9,488 nucleotides of DNA from Clostridiales bacterium. GTDB taxonomy: Bacteria > Bacillota > Clostridia > Oscillospirales > Oscillospiraceae. How positions within the stretch are numbered: position 1 is the first letter of the stretch; each line of letters opens with the position of its first letter. A program made the position numbers and the translations under genes. A model generated the notes under the pieces. It saw only the letters and a list, made by a program, of their open reading frames with translations, did not search any database and was not told the origin of the DNA. Of this stretch, positions 1-7,095 are shown one piece after another. The stretch spans positions 1 to 9,488 of the forward strand of contig JAJQAS010000049.1 of NCBI GenBank assembly GCA_021203685.1. Reading direction: 5' to 3'.

Positions 1-1132
1 ATCTTCAAGCTGCCCACTCCCCTGCTGCTTAGCAAGGTGGTGGACAGCCTGGACGAGATTTATTCCCAAATGGCCCAGCTCCACGACAGCGACATCCGGG
101 GCGACGTGTACGAATACCTCCTCAGCAAAATCAGCCAGTCCGGGCGCAACGGCCAGTTCCGCACCCCTCGCCACATCATCCGCATGATGGTGGAGATGAT
201 GGACCCCCGGCCCGACGACGTGATCTGTGACCCCGCCTGTGGCACCTCCGGCTTTCTGGTGGCGGCGGGGGACTACCTCAAGGAGACCCACAAGGAGGAA
301 ATCTTCTTCGACCGCAAGAACAAGGACCACTACATGAACGGGATGTTCCACGGCTACGACATGGACCGCACCATGCTGCGCATCGGCGCCATGAACATGA
401 TGACCCACGGCATTGAGAACCCCTCCATCGAGTACCGGGACAGCCTCTCCGACCAGAACGGGGACCGGAATCAATATTCCCTGATTTTGGCAAATCCCCC
501 CCTTCAAGGGCAGTCTGGACGCGGACACCGTCTCCCCCGACCTGTTAAAGGTCTGCAAAACCAAAAAGACCGAGCTGCTGTTCCTGGCCCTGTTCCTGCG
601 GATGCTCAAGGTGGGCGGGCGCTGCGCCTGCATCGTGCCGGACGGCGTACTGTTTGGCTCCTCCTCGGCACACAAGGCCATCCGCCGGGAGATCATTCAG
701 GGCAACCGGCTGGAGGCCGTGGTCTCCATGCCCTCCGGGGTGTTCAAGCCCTACGCCGGGGTGTCCACCGCCGTGCTGGTGTTCACCAAAACGGGCCACG
801 GCGGCACAGACAGGGTGTGGTTTTACGACATGAGGGCCGACGGGTTCAGCCTGGACGACAAGCGCACCCCCGTGGCGGAAAACGACATCCCCGACATCGT
901 CCGGCGGTTCCGCCACCGGGAGCAGGAGACCGACCGCCCCCGCACCGCCCAGAGCTTCTTTGTGCCGGTGGAGGAAATCGTGGAAAACGGCTATGACCTC
1001 TCCATCAACAAGTACAAAAAGACCGAGTATGTGCCGGTGGAGTACCCGCCCACCGGGGAGATTCTGGACAAGCTGGAGGAATTGGAGAAAGAGGTGGCTG
1101 CGGGGTTGCAGGAGCTGAGGGGGATGTTATGA
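1..1132 (+). pseudogene. hsdM: Type I restriction-modification DNA methyltransferase subunit HsdM, 5'-truncated by window edge and frameshifted
   Basis: HsdM is the N6-adenine methyltransferase subunit of a type I RM enzyme. It uses S-adenosylmethionine and works as a complex with HsdS. The reading frame is already open at base 1, so the N-terminal helical domain lies outside the window; about 376 codons remain if the frame is repaired. Visible motifs are GQFRTPRHIIRMM (family motif before the SAM site), CDPACGTSGFL (SAM-binding motif I, bases 226-258) and ANPP (catalytic motif IV, bases 490-501). A C7 run at 496-502 then throws the frame off: with six Cs the text reads NPPFKGSLDADTV and continues as normal HsdM (LKVGGRCACIVPDG, MPSGVFKPYAGVSTAVLVF) to the stop at 1130-1132. 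As written, the first frame ends at 994-996 with an out-of-frame tail; an internal ATG at 602 would give only a C-terminal fragment. The stop overlaps the hsdS start (ATGA). The cause could be true mutation, phase variation or assembly error. Family assignment is very secure. Confidence 0.93.
496..502 (+). repeat. C7 homopolymer at the hsdM frameshift
   Basis: Seven consecutive C residues follow AAT inside the NPPF catalytic motif of hsdM. Removing one C restores the family motif and about 210 downstream codons of clear HsdM sequence, so the extra base is located here with good precision. Such a run is a plausible slippage site, though short compared with typical phase-variable C tracts. Confidence 0.85.
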
Positions 1133-2226
1133 GGGCGAAATTCTCCGATGTTTTTGAAGATGTGACCCGTAAAGGCCGCAAATTACCCACAAGTCAATAC
1201 AACGAAACCGGCAAATATCCAATCTTCGACCAGGGACAAAACGTAATCGCAGGATATACGGATGAAGAAGAAGGTTTATATGTAGATGTGCCAGCTTATA
1301 TTTTTGGCGACCACACCAGAGTTATTAAGTATGTCGATACACCTTGTTTCTTGGGCGCAGACGGTGTAAAATTGTTAAAAGCAAAGGATAAAATGCTGAA
1401 TCCACGTTTTTTGTACTATGCTTTGTTGAGCGTGAAGATTCCGAATACTGGATACAATCGGCACTTTAAGTGGTTAAAAGAATCAACCATTAACATTGCT
1501 GACGCAGATACACAGCAAAACATTGTAAAAATTCTGGATAAAATAGAACAGCTTACTTCTATCCATCAACAACAGCTTGCCACACTGGACGAATTGGTAA
1601 AAGCCCGGTTTGTTGAGATGTTTGGCGACCCAGTGAGTAACCCGTTGGCATGGCCAATAGAAAGTCTGGAGAATCATTTGGATATTATTGGAGGGTGCGC
1701 CTTCAAAAGTGATGGATTTATAGATAATGGGATACCTGTTTTAAGAATTGGAAACATAAATTCTGGAAAGTTTTTAGCTGTAAACATGGTATATTGGTCA
1801 GATGATTCTGCACTTGATAGATACAAAGTATATCCTGGTGATTTAGTGATTTCACTGACGGGAACGGTAGGTAAAAACGATTACGGCAACGTTTGTATTT
1901 TAGGCATTGACTTTCCTGTGTATTATCTTAATCAACGGAATGCAAAATTGTCGCTGAAAGACACTCTGCATAGAACTTACCTAGCTCAATTATTAAAGTT
2001 TGCTCCAATCAAGCAACGTCTAACAGGAATAAGCCGGGGAGTGCGACAAGCAAATATTGCCAATCGTGATATACTGCAACTATGCGTTCCTATACCACCG
2101 CTTGAGGAGCAGGAACAGTTTGCGACTTTTGTAACGCAGACCGACCAGACCAAATCCACCATCCAGGCCAGTCTGGAAGAATTGGAAACGCTGAAAAAAT
2201 CACTGATGCAAGAATATTTTGGGTGA
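1129..2226 (+). CDS. hsdS: Type I restriction enzyme specificity subunit HsdS
   Basis: HsdS recognises the bipartite DNA target and is the scaffold for HsdM and HsdR. The 365-aa protein shows the usual two-repeat layout. Target-recognition domain 1 spans about residues 1-120 (KLPTSQYNETGKYPIFDQG near its start). A central conserved helical spacer follows at about 121-168 (TQQNIVKILDKIEQL, then LDELVKARFVEMFGDP). Target-recognition domain 2 covers about 171-320 (GIPVLRIGNI, YPGDLVISLTG, SRGVRQANI). The distal conserved helix is at about 321-365 (PIPPLEEQEQFATFV, LKKSLMQEYFG). The ATG overlaps the hsdM stop by four bases, which implies translational coupling. The length is slightly below the common 380-450 aa, but both half-repeats are complete. 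The TRD sequences are AT-rich while the conserved 3' end is richer in GC, as expected from TRD exchange by recombination. The DNA target cannot be read from the sequence. Confidence 0.95.
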   Translation: MRAKFSDVFEDVTRKGRKLPTSQYNETGKYPIFDQGQNVIAGYTDEEEGLYVDVPAYIFGDHTRVIKYVDTPCFLGADGVKLLKAKDKMLNPRFLYYALLSVKIPNTGYNRHFKWLKESTINIADADTQQNIVKILDKIEQLTSIHQQQLATLDELVKARFVEMFGDPVSNPLAWPIESLENHLDIIGGCAFKSDGFIDNGIPVLRIGNINSGKFLAVNMVYWSDDSALDRYKVYPGDLVISLTGTVGKNDYGNVCILGIDFPVYYLNQRNAKLSLKDTLHRTYLAQLLKFAPIKQRLTGISRGVRQANIANRDILQLCVPIPPLEEQEQFATFVTQTDQTKSTIQASLEELETLKKSLMQEYFG

Positions 2227-2231
2227 GGACG

Positions 2232-3032
2232 ATGAGATATTTGTTCTGGAATACACATAAAAATGAAAATATCAATTCGATAATTGCTGAACTGGTATTG
2301 GAAAATAACATATCCTTTGTGATTCTTGCAGAATATTCAGCAAATGTCAACGAGTTGACGCAAATGCTGGATTTGAAGGGCGTAGCTATGCAGCAATATT
2401 ACTGTGTTTGTGACCGTATCGTAATGTTAGGCTCAGCGGAAACGGTTGACCCCGGACTGGACACAGACCACGCTACTATTCGGGTAATCAACAATGATTA
2501 CATATTGTGTGGTATACATTTGAACAGTAAACTATTTTCTGACCATGAGGCACATAGGGAAATACTTATAGAGCAAATTATACACGATATAAAAAGCACT
2601 GAACAAGAATTGGGAATGAGCAAAACTGTTGTTGTTGGAGATTTCAATATGAACCCCTTTGATTCTAGTTGTGTTGACGCACGATATTTTCATGGACTGC
2701 CTATCTATGAGGAAACAAGAAGAAAATCAAGAAAGATTGCAGGACAAGATTTTATGATGTTCTACAATCCAATGTGGAATCTATTGGGAGATTTTGAAAA
2801 ACCATACGGAACCTATTATTATGCTGGAAACGATACGGTTAATACATTCTGGAATCTATATGACCAAGTTATTATCCGCCCATCGTTGCGACCACGTTTT
2901 GTTGACCAAAGCCTGCGCATTTTAACGGAAACAGAGGAAACCTCATTGCTGGGCAAAAACGGACATCCAAAACGAGGAATTAGTAATCACCTTCCAATCA
3001 CATTTGAAATTAAGGAGAATAGTTATGAGTAA
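2232..3032 (+). CDS. Endonuclease/exonuclease/phosphatase (EEP) fold protein inserted in the type I RM operon
   Basis: This is a 266-aa protein of the DNase I/APE1-like metal-dependent phosphoesterase superfamily; the substrate (DNA, RNA, nucleotide or lipid phosphoester) is unknown. The EEP motifs occur in the right order: FWN (W6-N7), the acidic strand end ILAE (E34), GIHLNS (H96), VVVGDFN (D137, N139), YDQVII (D211) and SNHLPI (N252-H253). The usual last motif is SDHxP, so a metal-ligand Asp is replaced by Asn, while the catalytic His and its partner Asp remain. No signal peptide or membrane segment is visible, so it is probably cytoplasmic. ATG 2232 is preferred because MRYLFWN matches how the fold begins; a GTG at 2223 that overlaps the hsdS stop would add three residues. 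The gene starts five bases after the hsdS stop and overlaps the next gene by eight bases, so it belongs to the operon. It is much more AT-rich than hsdM and hsdR. Fold is confident; the role in defence is inferred from position. Confidence 0.85.
   Translation: MRYLFWNTHKNENINSIIAELVLENNISFVILAEYSANVNELTQMLDLKGVAMQQYYCVCDRIVMLGSAETVDPGLDTDHATIRVINNDYILCGIHLNSKLFSDHEAHREILIEQIIHDIKSTEQELGMSKTVVVGDFNMNPFDSSCVDARYFHGLPIYEETRRKSRKIAGQDFMMFYNPMWNLLGDFEKPYGTYYYAGNDTVNTFWNLYDQVIIRPSLRPRFVDQSLRILTETEETSLLGKNGHPKRGISNHLPITFEIKENSYE
3012..3017 (+). promoter_or_regulatory. Ribosome binding site that fixes the start of the 187-aa gene
   Basis: AAGGAG lies seven bases before ATG 3025, inside the last codons of the upstream EEP gene. 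It favours ATG 3025 over the in-frame TTG at 3004, which would precede this site. Confidence 0.8.
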
Positions 3033-3588
3033 AAAACTTGATTTGACTGACAAATTGGACTTTTCTGAGATTGATTTGACTGCACCCAACAAAGTTGTTG
3101 AAGGGATTTTAGCGCAATTATCCGAGGAGACCAGAGGGATGGTTTCAGGGGAAATCGTTGAGTACCATGGCCCTGTGGTATCGTATATAAATCCTAGAGG
3201 GAGAGTTACTGGAACTGTGTTCTCGGAAAGCAAGGTAGATATACAGAAAAGTTTGGGTATATTGGGGGGAGAATACAGAAAATACGAGTGTGTTCTTTAC
3301 TCAGCTGGATATGACAAATACAAATACAGGTTGTTTTTTATGAAGTATAGTGTTGCAGCTTACCCCGTGCAGTTGACTGTGGAAGAAAGTATTGCTCGAA
3401 GTATCCAAGATGGCAGTTCTAACTATATTTTTACCTGCAACAACCGAGAGGAAATGGAGGATCTGGTCATAAAAATTCTTAATTCAGGAAGAGTTGTAAA
3501 TGTCATGCAGGAATTTATTAGAATTTATCAGGCAAATCAACTCCTTGAGTCCGAGGAAAATATAGTGGACGATACTGATATCGAGTGA
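3025..3588 (+). CDS. Hypothetical protein (187 aa) paired with the EEP-fold gene
   Basis: I do not recognise this family. The 187-aa product has no transmembrane segment, signal peptide, Walker motif or evident nuclease motif. The first 35 residues are helical and charged (KLDLTDKLDFSEID, VVEGILAQLSEE). Residues about 40-115 look beta-rich, with several Gly/Tyr-containing strands (GEIVEYHGPVVSYINPRGRV, YRKYECVLYSAGYDKYKYRL). Residues about 140-172 look helical (NREEMEDLVIKIL, VMQEFIRIYQAN), and the tail is acidic (ESEENIVDDTDIE). The start is supported by AAGGAG at 3012. The gene overlaps the EEP gene by eight bases and shares its AT-rich composition, so the two probably travel as a pair. A 45-base gap separates it from hsdR. 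A partner, inhibitor or sensor for the EEP protein is possible, but nothing in the sequence proves it. Confidence 0.75.
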   Translation: MSKKLDLTDKLDFSEIDLTAPNKVVEGILAQLSEETRGMVSGEIVEYHGPVVSYINPRGRVTGTVFSESKVDIQKSLGILGGEYRKYECVLYSAGYDKYKYRLFFMKYSVAAYPVQLTVEESIARSIQDGSSNYIFTCNNREEMEDLVIKILNSGRVVNVMQEFIRIYQANQLLESEENIVDDTDIE

Positions 3589-3633
3589 AAGCACTTTGAA
3601 AACCTCACCGCGCACAAAACCGGAGGTGTCCCC

Positions 3634-6600
3634 ATGACCAACTTTGATTTCCTGACCACAGAACCCCGGTTCGCCCCCTTCGCTCCGGCGGCGGTGGCGG
3701 CGGAGAAGATTTTGCACATCGACCCGGCGGCTTGCGCCCTGAACTGCCGCCGGGCCATGGAGTGCGCCGTCAAGTGGATGTACTCTGTGGACGGCGACCT
3801 GGTCATGCCCTATCAGGACAAGCTCTATCACCTGATGGGCGCCGAGGAGTTCCGGGACATCGTGGGGGCGGACATCTACAAGCGCATGGACTACATCCGC
3901 ACCACCGGCAACACCGCCGCCCACACCGGCAAAGCCGTGACGGAGGCCATGGGCCAGCTCTGTCTGGAAAACCTTTATGTGTTCCTGGACTTCGTGGCCT
4001 GCTGCTACGCCACGGAGTACACCCCCGGTGAGTTTGACCCCACCCTCTGGCAAAAGCAGGGGGAGACCCCCAGGGACGCCGACGCGGAGCTGAACCTCCA
4101 CAAGCTGATGGAGGAAAACGCCGCCCTGAAAGCCGAGCTGACCGCCCGCCGCGCCGCGCAGCAGCAGGACTACGTCCCCAAGCCCCTGGAGCTGAGCGAA
4201 TACGACACCCGCAAGCTCTACATCGACGAGATGCTCCGCACCGCCGGTTGGACGGAGGGCAGGGACTGGGTCAACGAGGTACCCATTCCGGGGATGCCCA
4301 ACAAGAGCGAGAAGGGCCGCGCCGACTATGTGCTGTATGACGACGCCCACCGGCCTCTGGCGGTCATCGAGGCCAAGAGCGTCTGCACGGATGTTTCCGA
4401 GGGCAGGAAGCAGGCCAACCTCTACGCCGACCAGCTGGAGAAAGCCTGTGGCCGCCGCCCGGTGGTTTTCCTGACCAACGGCTTCGAAACCCACATCATC
4501 GACCGGACGTATCCAGAGCGCAGGGTGACCACCATCTATTCCAAGCGGGACCTGGAGAAGCTGTTCAACCTGCGGGCCATGCGCACCAGCCTGAGAAACG
4601 TGCTGGTGGACCGGGACATTGCGGGCCGGTACTACCAGGAGGGGGCGGTCAAGGCGGTCTGCGACAGCCTGCGCCGCAACCGCCGGAAGGCGCTGCTGGT
4701 CATGGCCACCGGCTCCGGCAAGACCCGAACGGTCATCGCCCTGTGTGACGTGCTGCTGCAAAACGGCTGGGTGAAAAACATCCTGTTTCTGGCCGACCGG
4801 AACAGCCTTGTCACCCAGGCCAAGCGCAGCTTCGTCAATCTGCTGCCCGACCTCTCCGTCACCAACCTCTGCGAGGAAAAGGACAATTACAGCGCCCACT
4901 GTGTTTTTTCCACCTACCAGACCATGTACAACTGCATCGACGCGGTGGAGGACGAGAAGGGGAAGCTGTTCACCTGCGGGCATTTCGATTTGGTCATCTG
5001 CGATGAGGCCCACCGCTCCATTTACAACAAATACCGGGATATTTTCAACTATTTCGACGCGCCTCTGGTGGGCCTGACCGCCACGCCCAAGGACGAAATT
5101 GACAAAAATACCTATGAAATTTTCGAGCTGGAGAACGGCGTTCCCACCTACGGCTACGAGCTGGCCCAGGCCGTCCGGGACGGCTACCTGGTGGACTACG
5201 TCAGCGTGGAGACCAGCCTGAAATTCATCGAGCAGGGCATCGCCTACGACGAGCTTTCCGAGGAGGAGCGGGAGGTCTACGAGAACACCTTCCGGGACGA
5301 AAACGGCCAGCTGCCAGAGCGCATCAGCTCCTCCGCCCTGAACGAGTGGGTGTTCAACGAGGACACCATCAAAGAGGTGCTGCACGTCCTCATGACCAAC
5401 GGTCTGCGCATCGACTACGGCGAAAAGCTGGGCAAGAGCATCATCTTCGCCAAGAACCACCGCCACGCCGAGGAGATTCTGCGCATCTTCAACCAAGAGT
5501 ACCCCCACCTGCCCGGCTACGCCGGGGTCATCGACAACTACCTCAAATACGCCCAGCGCGCCATTGACGAGTTCAGCGACCCCAAAAAGCTGCCGCAGAT
5601 CGCCATCTCCGTGGACATGCTGGACACCGGCATCGACATACCGGAGGTGCTGAACCTGGTGTTTTTCAAAAAGGTCATGAGCAAGGCCAAGTTCTGGCAG
5701 ATGATCGGGCGGGGCACCCGCCTGTGTCCGGGGCTGCTGGACGGCGCGGACAAGAGCAAGTTTTACATCTTCGACTTTTGCGGCAATTTCGCCTTCTTCC
5801 GCATGGGCGTGGGAAAGCCCACCGCCAACCAAATCGCCTTGCAGGGGGCCATTTTCAGCCTGAAAGGGCAAATCGTGTATAAATTGCAGGAGCTGGAGTA
5901 CCAGACGGAGTTTTTGACCGCGTTCCGCAGGGACCTTGTGGAGGACCTGGTGGGCAAGGTGCGGGAGCTGAATAAGGAGAACTTCGCCGTGCGGCAGCAC
6001 CTGAAATATGTGGAGCGGTACGCCGACCCCGACAGCTACGCCGCCCTCACCTACGAGGATACGCTGCTCCTCCGGGAGGAGCTGGCCCCGCTGGTCACGC
6101 CGGACGAGGACGACCCCAAGGCTCTGCGGTTCGATGCGCTGCTCTACGGCATCGAGGTGGCGTATCTGGTGGGGAAGAAGTACACCCGCGCCCGGAGCGA
6201 CCTCGTCAAAAAGGTCCGGGGCATCGCCGGGGTCGCCAACATCCCGGAAATCAAGGCCCAGTCGGAGTTAATTGACCAGATTTTGCACACAAATTACCTG
6301 GACAACGCGGGCATCAACGAATTTGAGCACATCCGGGAAAGTTTGCGGAATCTCATCAAGTACATCCCCAGCGTCACGATTCAATACACCACCAACTTCG
6401 AGGACGAGATTTTGTCCATGGACTGGAACGAGGCCGAGTTGGAGAACGACGACCTGAAAAATTACAAGGCCAAGGCGGAGTTCTACGTGCGGCAGCACCA
6501 GGACGAGGCGGTCATCGCCAAGCTCCGGGGCAACGTGCCCCTGAACCACGAGGATGTGGACGCCCTGGAGAAAATTCTCTGGAGCGAGGTGGGCAGCCGG

Positions 6601-6915
6601 GAGGACTACGAGGCGGCCATTGGCGCGAAGCCCCTGGGCGAGTTTGTCCGGGAAATCGTGGGGCTGGATATGAACACCGCCAAGGAAGCGTTCGCGGCCT
6701 ACCTGGGCGAGGCCACACTGGACAGCCGACAGATTTACTTCGTGAACCAAATCGTGGAGTATATCGTACACAACGGCGTGATGAAGGACCTCTCCGTCTT
6801 GCAGGAGGCCCCCTTTACCGACCAGGGCAGCATCGTCGAGGTGTTCACCGATTTGACCGTCTGGGCGGGCATCCGCAAGGTCATCGCAGACATCAACGGC
6901 AACGCCGTGGCGTGA
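3634..6915 (+). CDS. hsdR: Type I restriction enzyme endonuclease/translocase subunit HsdR (EcoAI/EcoEI-like)
   Basis: HsdR is the ATP-driven DNA translocase and nuclease that cuts unmodified DNA when bound to the M/S complex. The 1093-aa protein starts with a DUF4145-like helical domain (about residues 18-125; RRAMECAVKWMY, IRTTGNTAAH). A charged, probably coiled segment (about 150-178) follows. The nuclease domain is PD-(D/E)XK type, with D231 and E246-A-K248 (GRADYVL, AVIEAKS). The SF2 helicase core has Walker A MATGSGKT (357-364), DEAH (457-460), GLTATP (480-485), motif V VDMLDTGIDIP (from 660) and motif VI QMIGRGTR (from 689). The C-terminal part (about 925-1090) resembles the EcoEI R C-terminal domain. 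All key residues seem present. The start is supported by GGAGGT six bases upstream. The gene is GC-rich, unlike the two genes before it. Because hsdM is frameshifted, HsdR may lack a working complex in this exact sequence. Confidence 0.96.
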   Translation: MTNFDFLTTEPRFAPFAPAAVAAEKILHIDPAACALNCRRAMECAVKWMYSVDGDLVMPYQDKLYHLMGAEEFRDIVGADIYKRMDYIRTTGNTAAHTGKAVTEAMGQLCLENLYVFLDFVACCYATEYTPGEFDPTLWQKQGETPRDADAELNLHKLMEENAALKAELTARRAAQQQDYVPKPLELSEYDTRKLYIDEMLRTAGWTEGRDWVNEVPIPGMPNKSEKGRADYVLYDDAHRPLAVIEAKSVCTDVSEGRKQANLYADQLEKACGRRPVVFLTNGFETHIIDRTYPERRVTTIYSKRDLEKLFNLRAMRTSLRNVLVDRDIAGRYYQEGAVKAVCDSLRRNRRKALLVMATGSGKTRTVIALCDVLLQNGWVKNILFLADRNSLVTQAKRSFVNLLPDLSVTNLCEEKDNYSAHCVFSTYQTMYNCIDAVEDEKGKLFTCGHFDLVICDEAHRSIYNKYRDIFNYFDAPLVGLTATPKDEIDKNTYEIFELENGVPTYGYELAQAVRDGYLVDYVSVETSLKFIEQGIAYDELSEEEREVYENTFRDENGQLPERISSSALNEWVFNEDTIKEVLHVLMTNGLRIDYGEKLGKSIIFAKNHRHAEEILRIFNQEYPHLPGYAGVIDNYLKYAQRAIDEFSDPKKLPQIAISVDMLDTGIDIPEVLNLVFFKKVMSKAKFWQMIGRGTRLCPGLLDGADKSKFYIFDFCGNFAFFRMGVGKPTANQIALQGAIFSLKGQIVYKLQELEYQTEFLTAFRRDLVEDLVGKVRELNKENFAVRQHLKYVERYADPDSYAALTYEDTLLLREELAPLVTPDEDDPKALRFDALLYGIEVAYLVGKKYTRARSDLVKKVRGIAGVANIPEIKAQSELIDQILHTNYLDNAGINEFEHIRESLRNLIKYIPSVTIQYTTNFEDEILSMDWNEAELENDDLKNYKAKAEFYVRQHQDEAVIAKLRGNVPLNHEDVDALEKILWSEVGSREDYEAAIGAKPLGEFVREIVGLDMNTAKEAFAAYLGEATLDSRQIYFVNQIVEYIVHNGVMKDLSVLQEAPFTDQGSIVEVFTDLTVWAGIRKVIADINGNAVA

Positions 6916-6956
6916 TTGGAAATCATGCTCTGACGATGATTCGCCATTTATAACAA

Positions 6957-6977
6957 AAAGACGCAGAGGGCGTTTTT
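6957..6977 (+). terminator. Weak terminator-like hairpin after hsdR
   Basis: An eight-pair stem (AAAGACGC with GCGTTTTT, including one G-T pair) encloses a five-base loop (AGAGG) and ends in T5, 41 bases past the hsdR stop. The A/T symmetry would let it act on either strand. The GC part of the stem is only four pairs, so termination may be inefficient. Confidence 0.4.
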
Positions 6978-6986
6978 GGCAGCTTG

Positions 6987-7064
6987 CTCATGTTTTTGTT
7001 GAGCACTGTCGAAAACTCCCTCATGTTTTTGCGTTTATAACTTGAAAACTCCCTCATGTTTTTG
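6987..7064 (+). repeat. 33-bp-period tandem repeat overlapping the promoter of the AAA/DUF4143 gene
   Basis: CTCATGTTTTTG occurs at 6987, 7020 and 7053, exactly 33 bases apart each time. The last two copies extend to 21 identical bases (7011-7031 and 7044-7064), starting GAAAACTCCC. The 12-base spacers between conserved blocks differ. Each 21-base copy contains an inverted repeat, AAAAC then eight bases then GTTTT. The last copy covers most of the -35 box and the whole promoter spacer, so these could be operator sites for a regulator. Confidence 0.8.
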
Positions 7065-7070
7065 TATAAT
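7042..7070 (+). promoter_or_regulatory. Sigma-A type promoter of the AAA/DUF4143 gene
   Basis: TTGAAA (7042-7047) and a perfect TATAAT (7065-7070) are separated by exactly 17 bases. Transcription would begin near 7077, leaving a leader of only about 20 bases that is nearly all ribosome binding site. The ATPase gene can therefore be expressed apart from the RM operon. The spacer is made of the repeat described at 6987-7064. Confidence 0.8.
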
Positions 7071-7076
7071 GAAAGC

Positions 7077-7087
7077 GGAGGGAGGGG
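7077..7087 (+). promoter_or_regulatory. Ribosome binding site that fixes the start of the AAA/DUF4143 gene
   Basis: GGAGGGAGGGG ends eight bases before ATG 7096. Earlier in-frame starts (TTG 7042, ATG 7069) coincide with the -35 and -10 boxes and have no such site, so they are unlikely. Confidence 0.8.
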
Positions 7088-7095
7088 AAGCAGCT

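Noticed and set aside
503..996. Out-of-frame tail of the first hsdM frame as a real novel C-terminus
   Set aside because: It is Arg/Gly/Pro/His-rich, while the other frame over the same bases reads as normal HsdM. It is a product of the extra C.
1129..2226. Invertible hsdS shufflon
   Set aside because: No second hsdS copy, inverted partner repeat or recombinase gene is visible in the window. It could lie outside.
3484..6000. 838-codon open frame on the minus strand across most of hsdR
   Set aside because: It is antisense to a clear HsdR with all motifs intact. High GC at third positions removes stop codons on the other strand. The translation is low-complexity Val/Leu/Gly/His-rich with no domain.
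6268..6771. Minus-strand frame opposite the hsdR 3' end
   Set aside because: Same GC-driven shadow effect; no ribosome binding site or recognisable domain.
6921..6941. AATCAT-9-ATGATT inverted repeat after the hsdR stop as a terminator
   Set aside because: The stem is only six pairs, mostly A-T, and no T run follows.
6987..7064. Short CRISPR array
   Set aside because: The conserved blocks are 12-21 bases with 12-base spacers, there are at most three copies, and no cas gene is present. A promoter lies within them.
7042..7095. N-terminal extension of the AAA/DUF4143 protein from TTG 7042 or ATG 7069
   Set aside because: These codons coincide with the promoter boxes, and the strong ribosome binding site serves ATG 7096.
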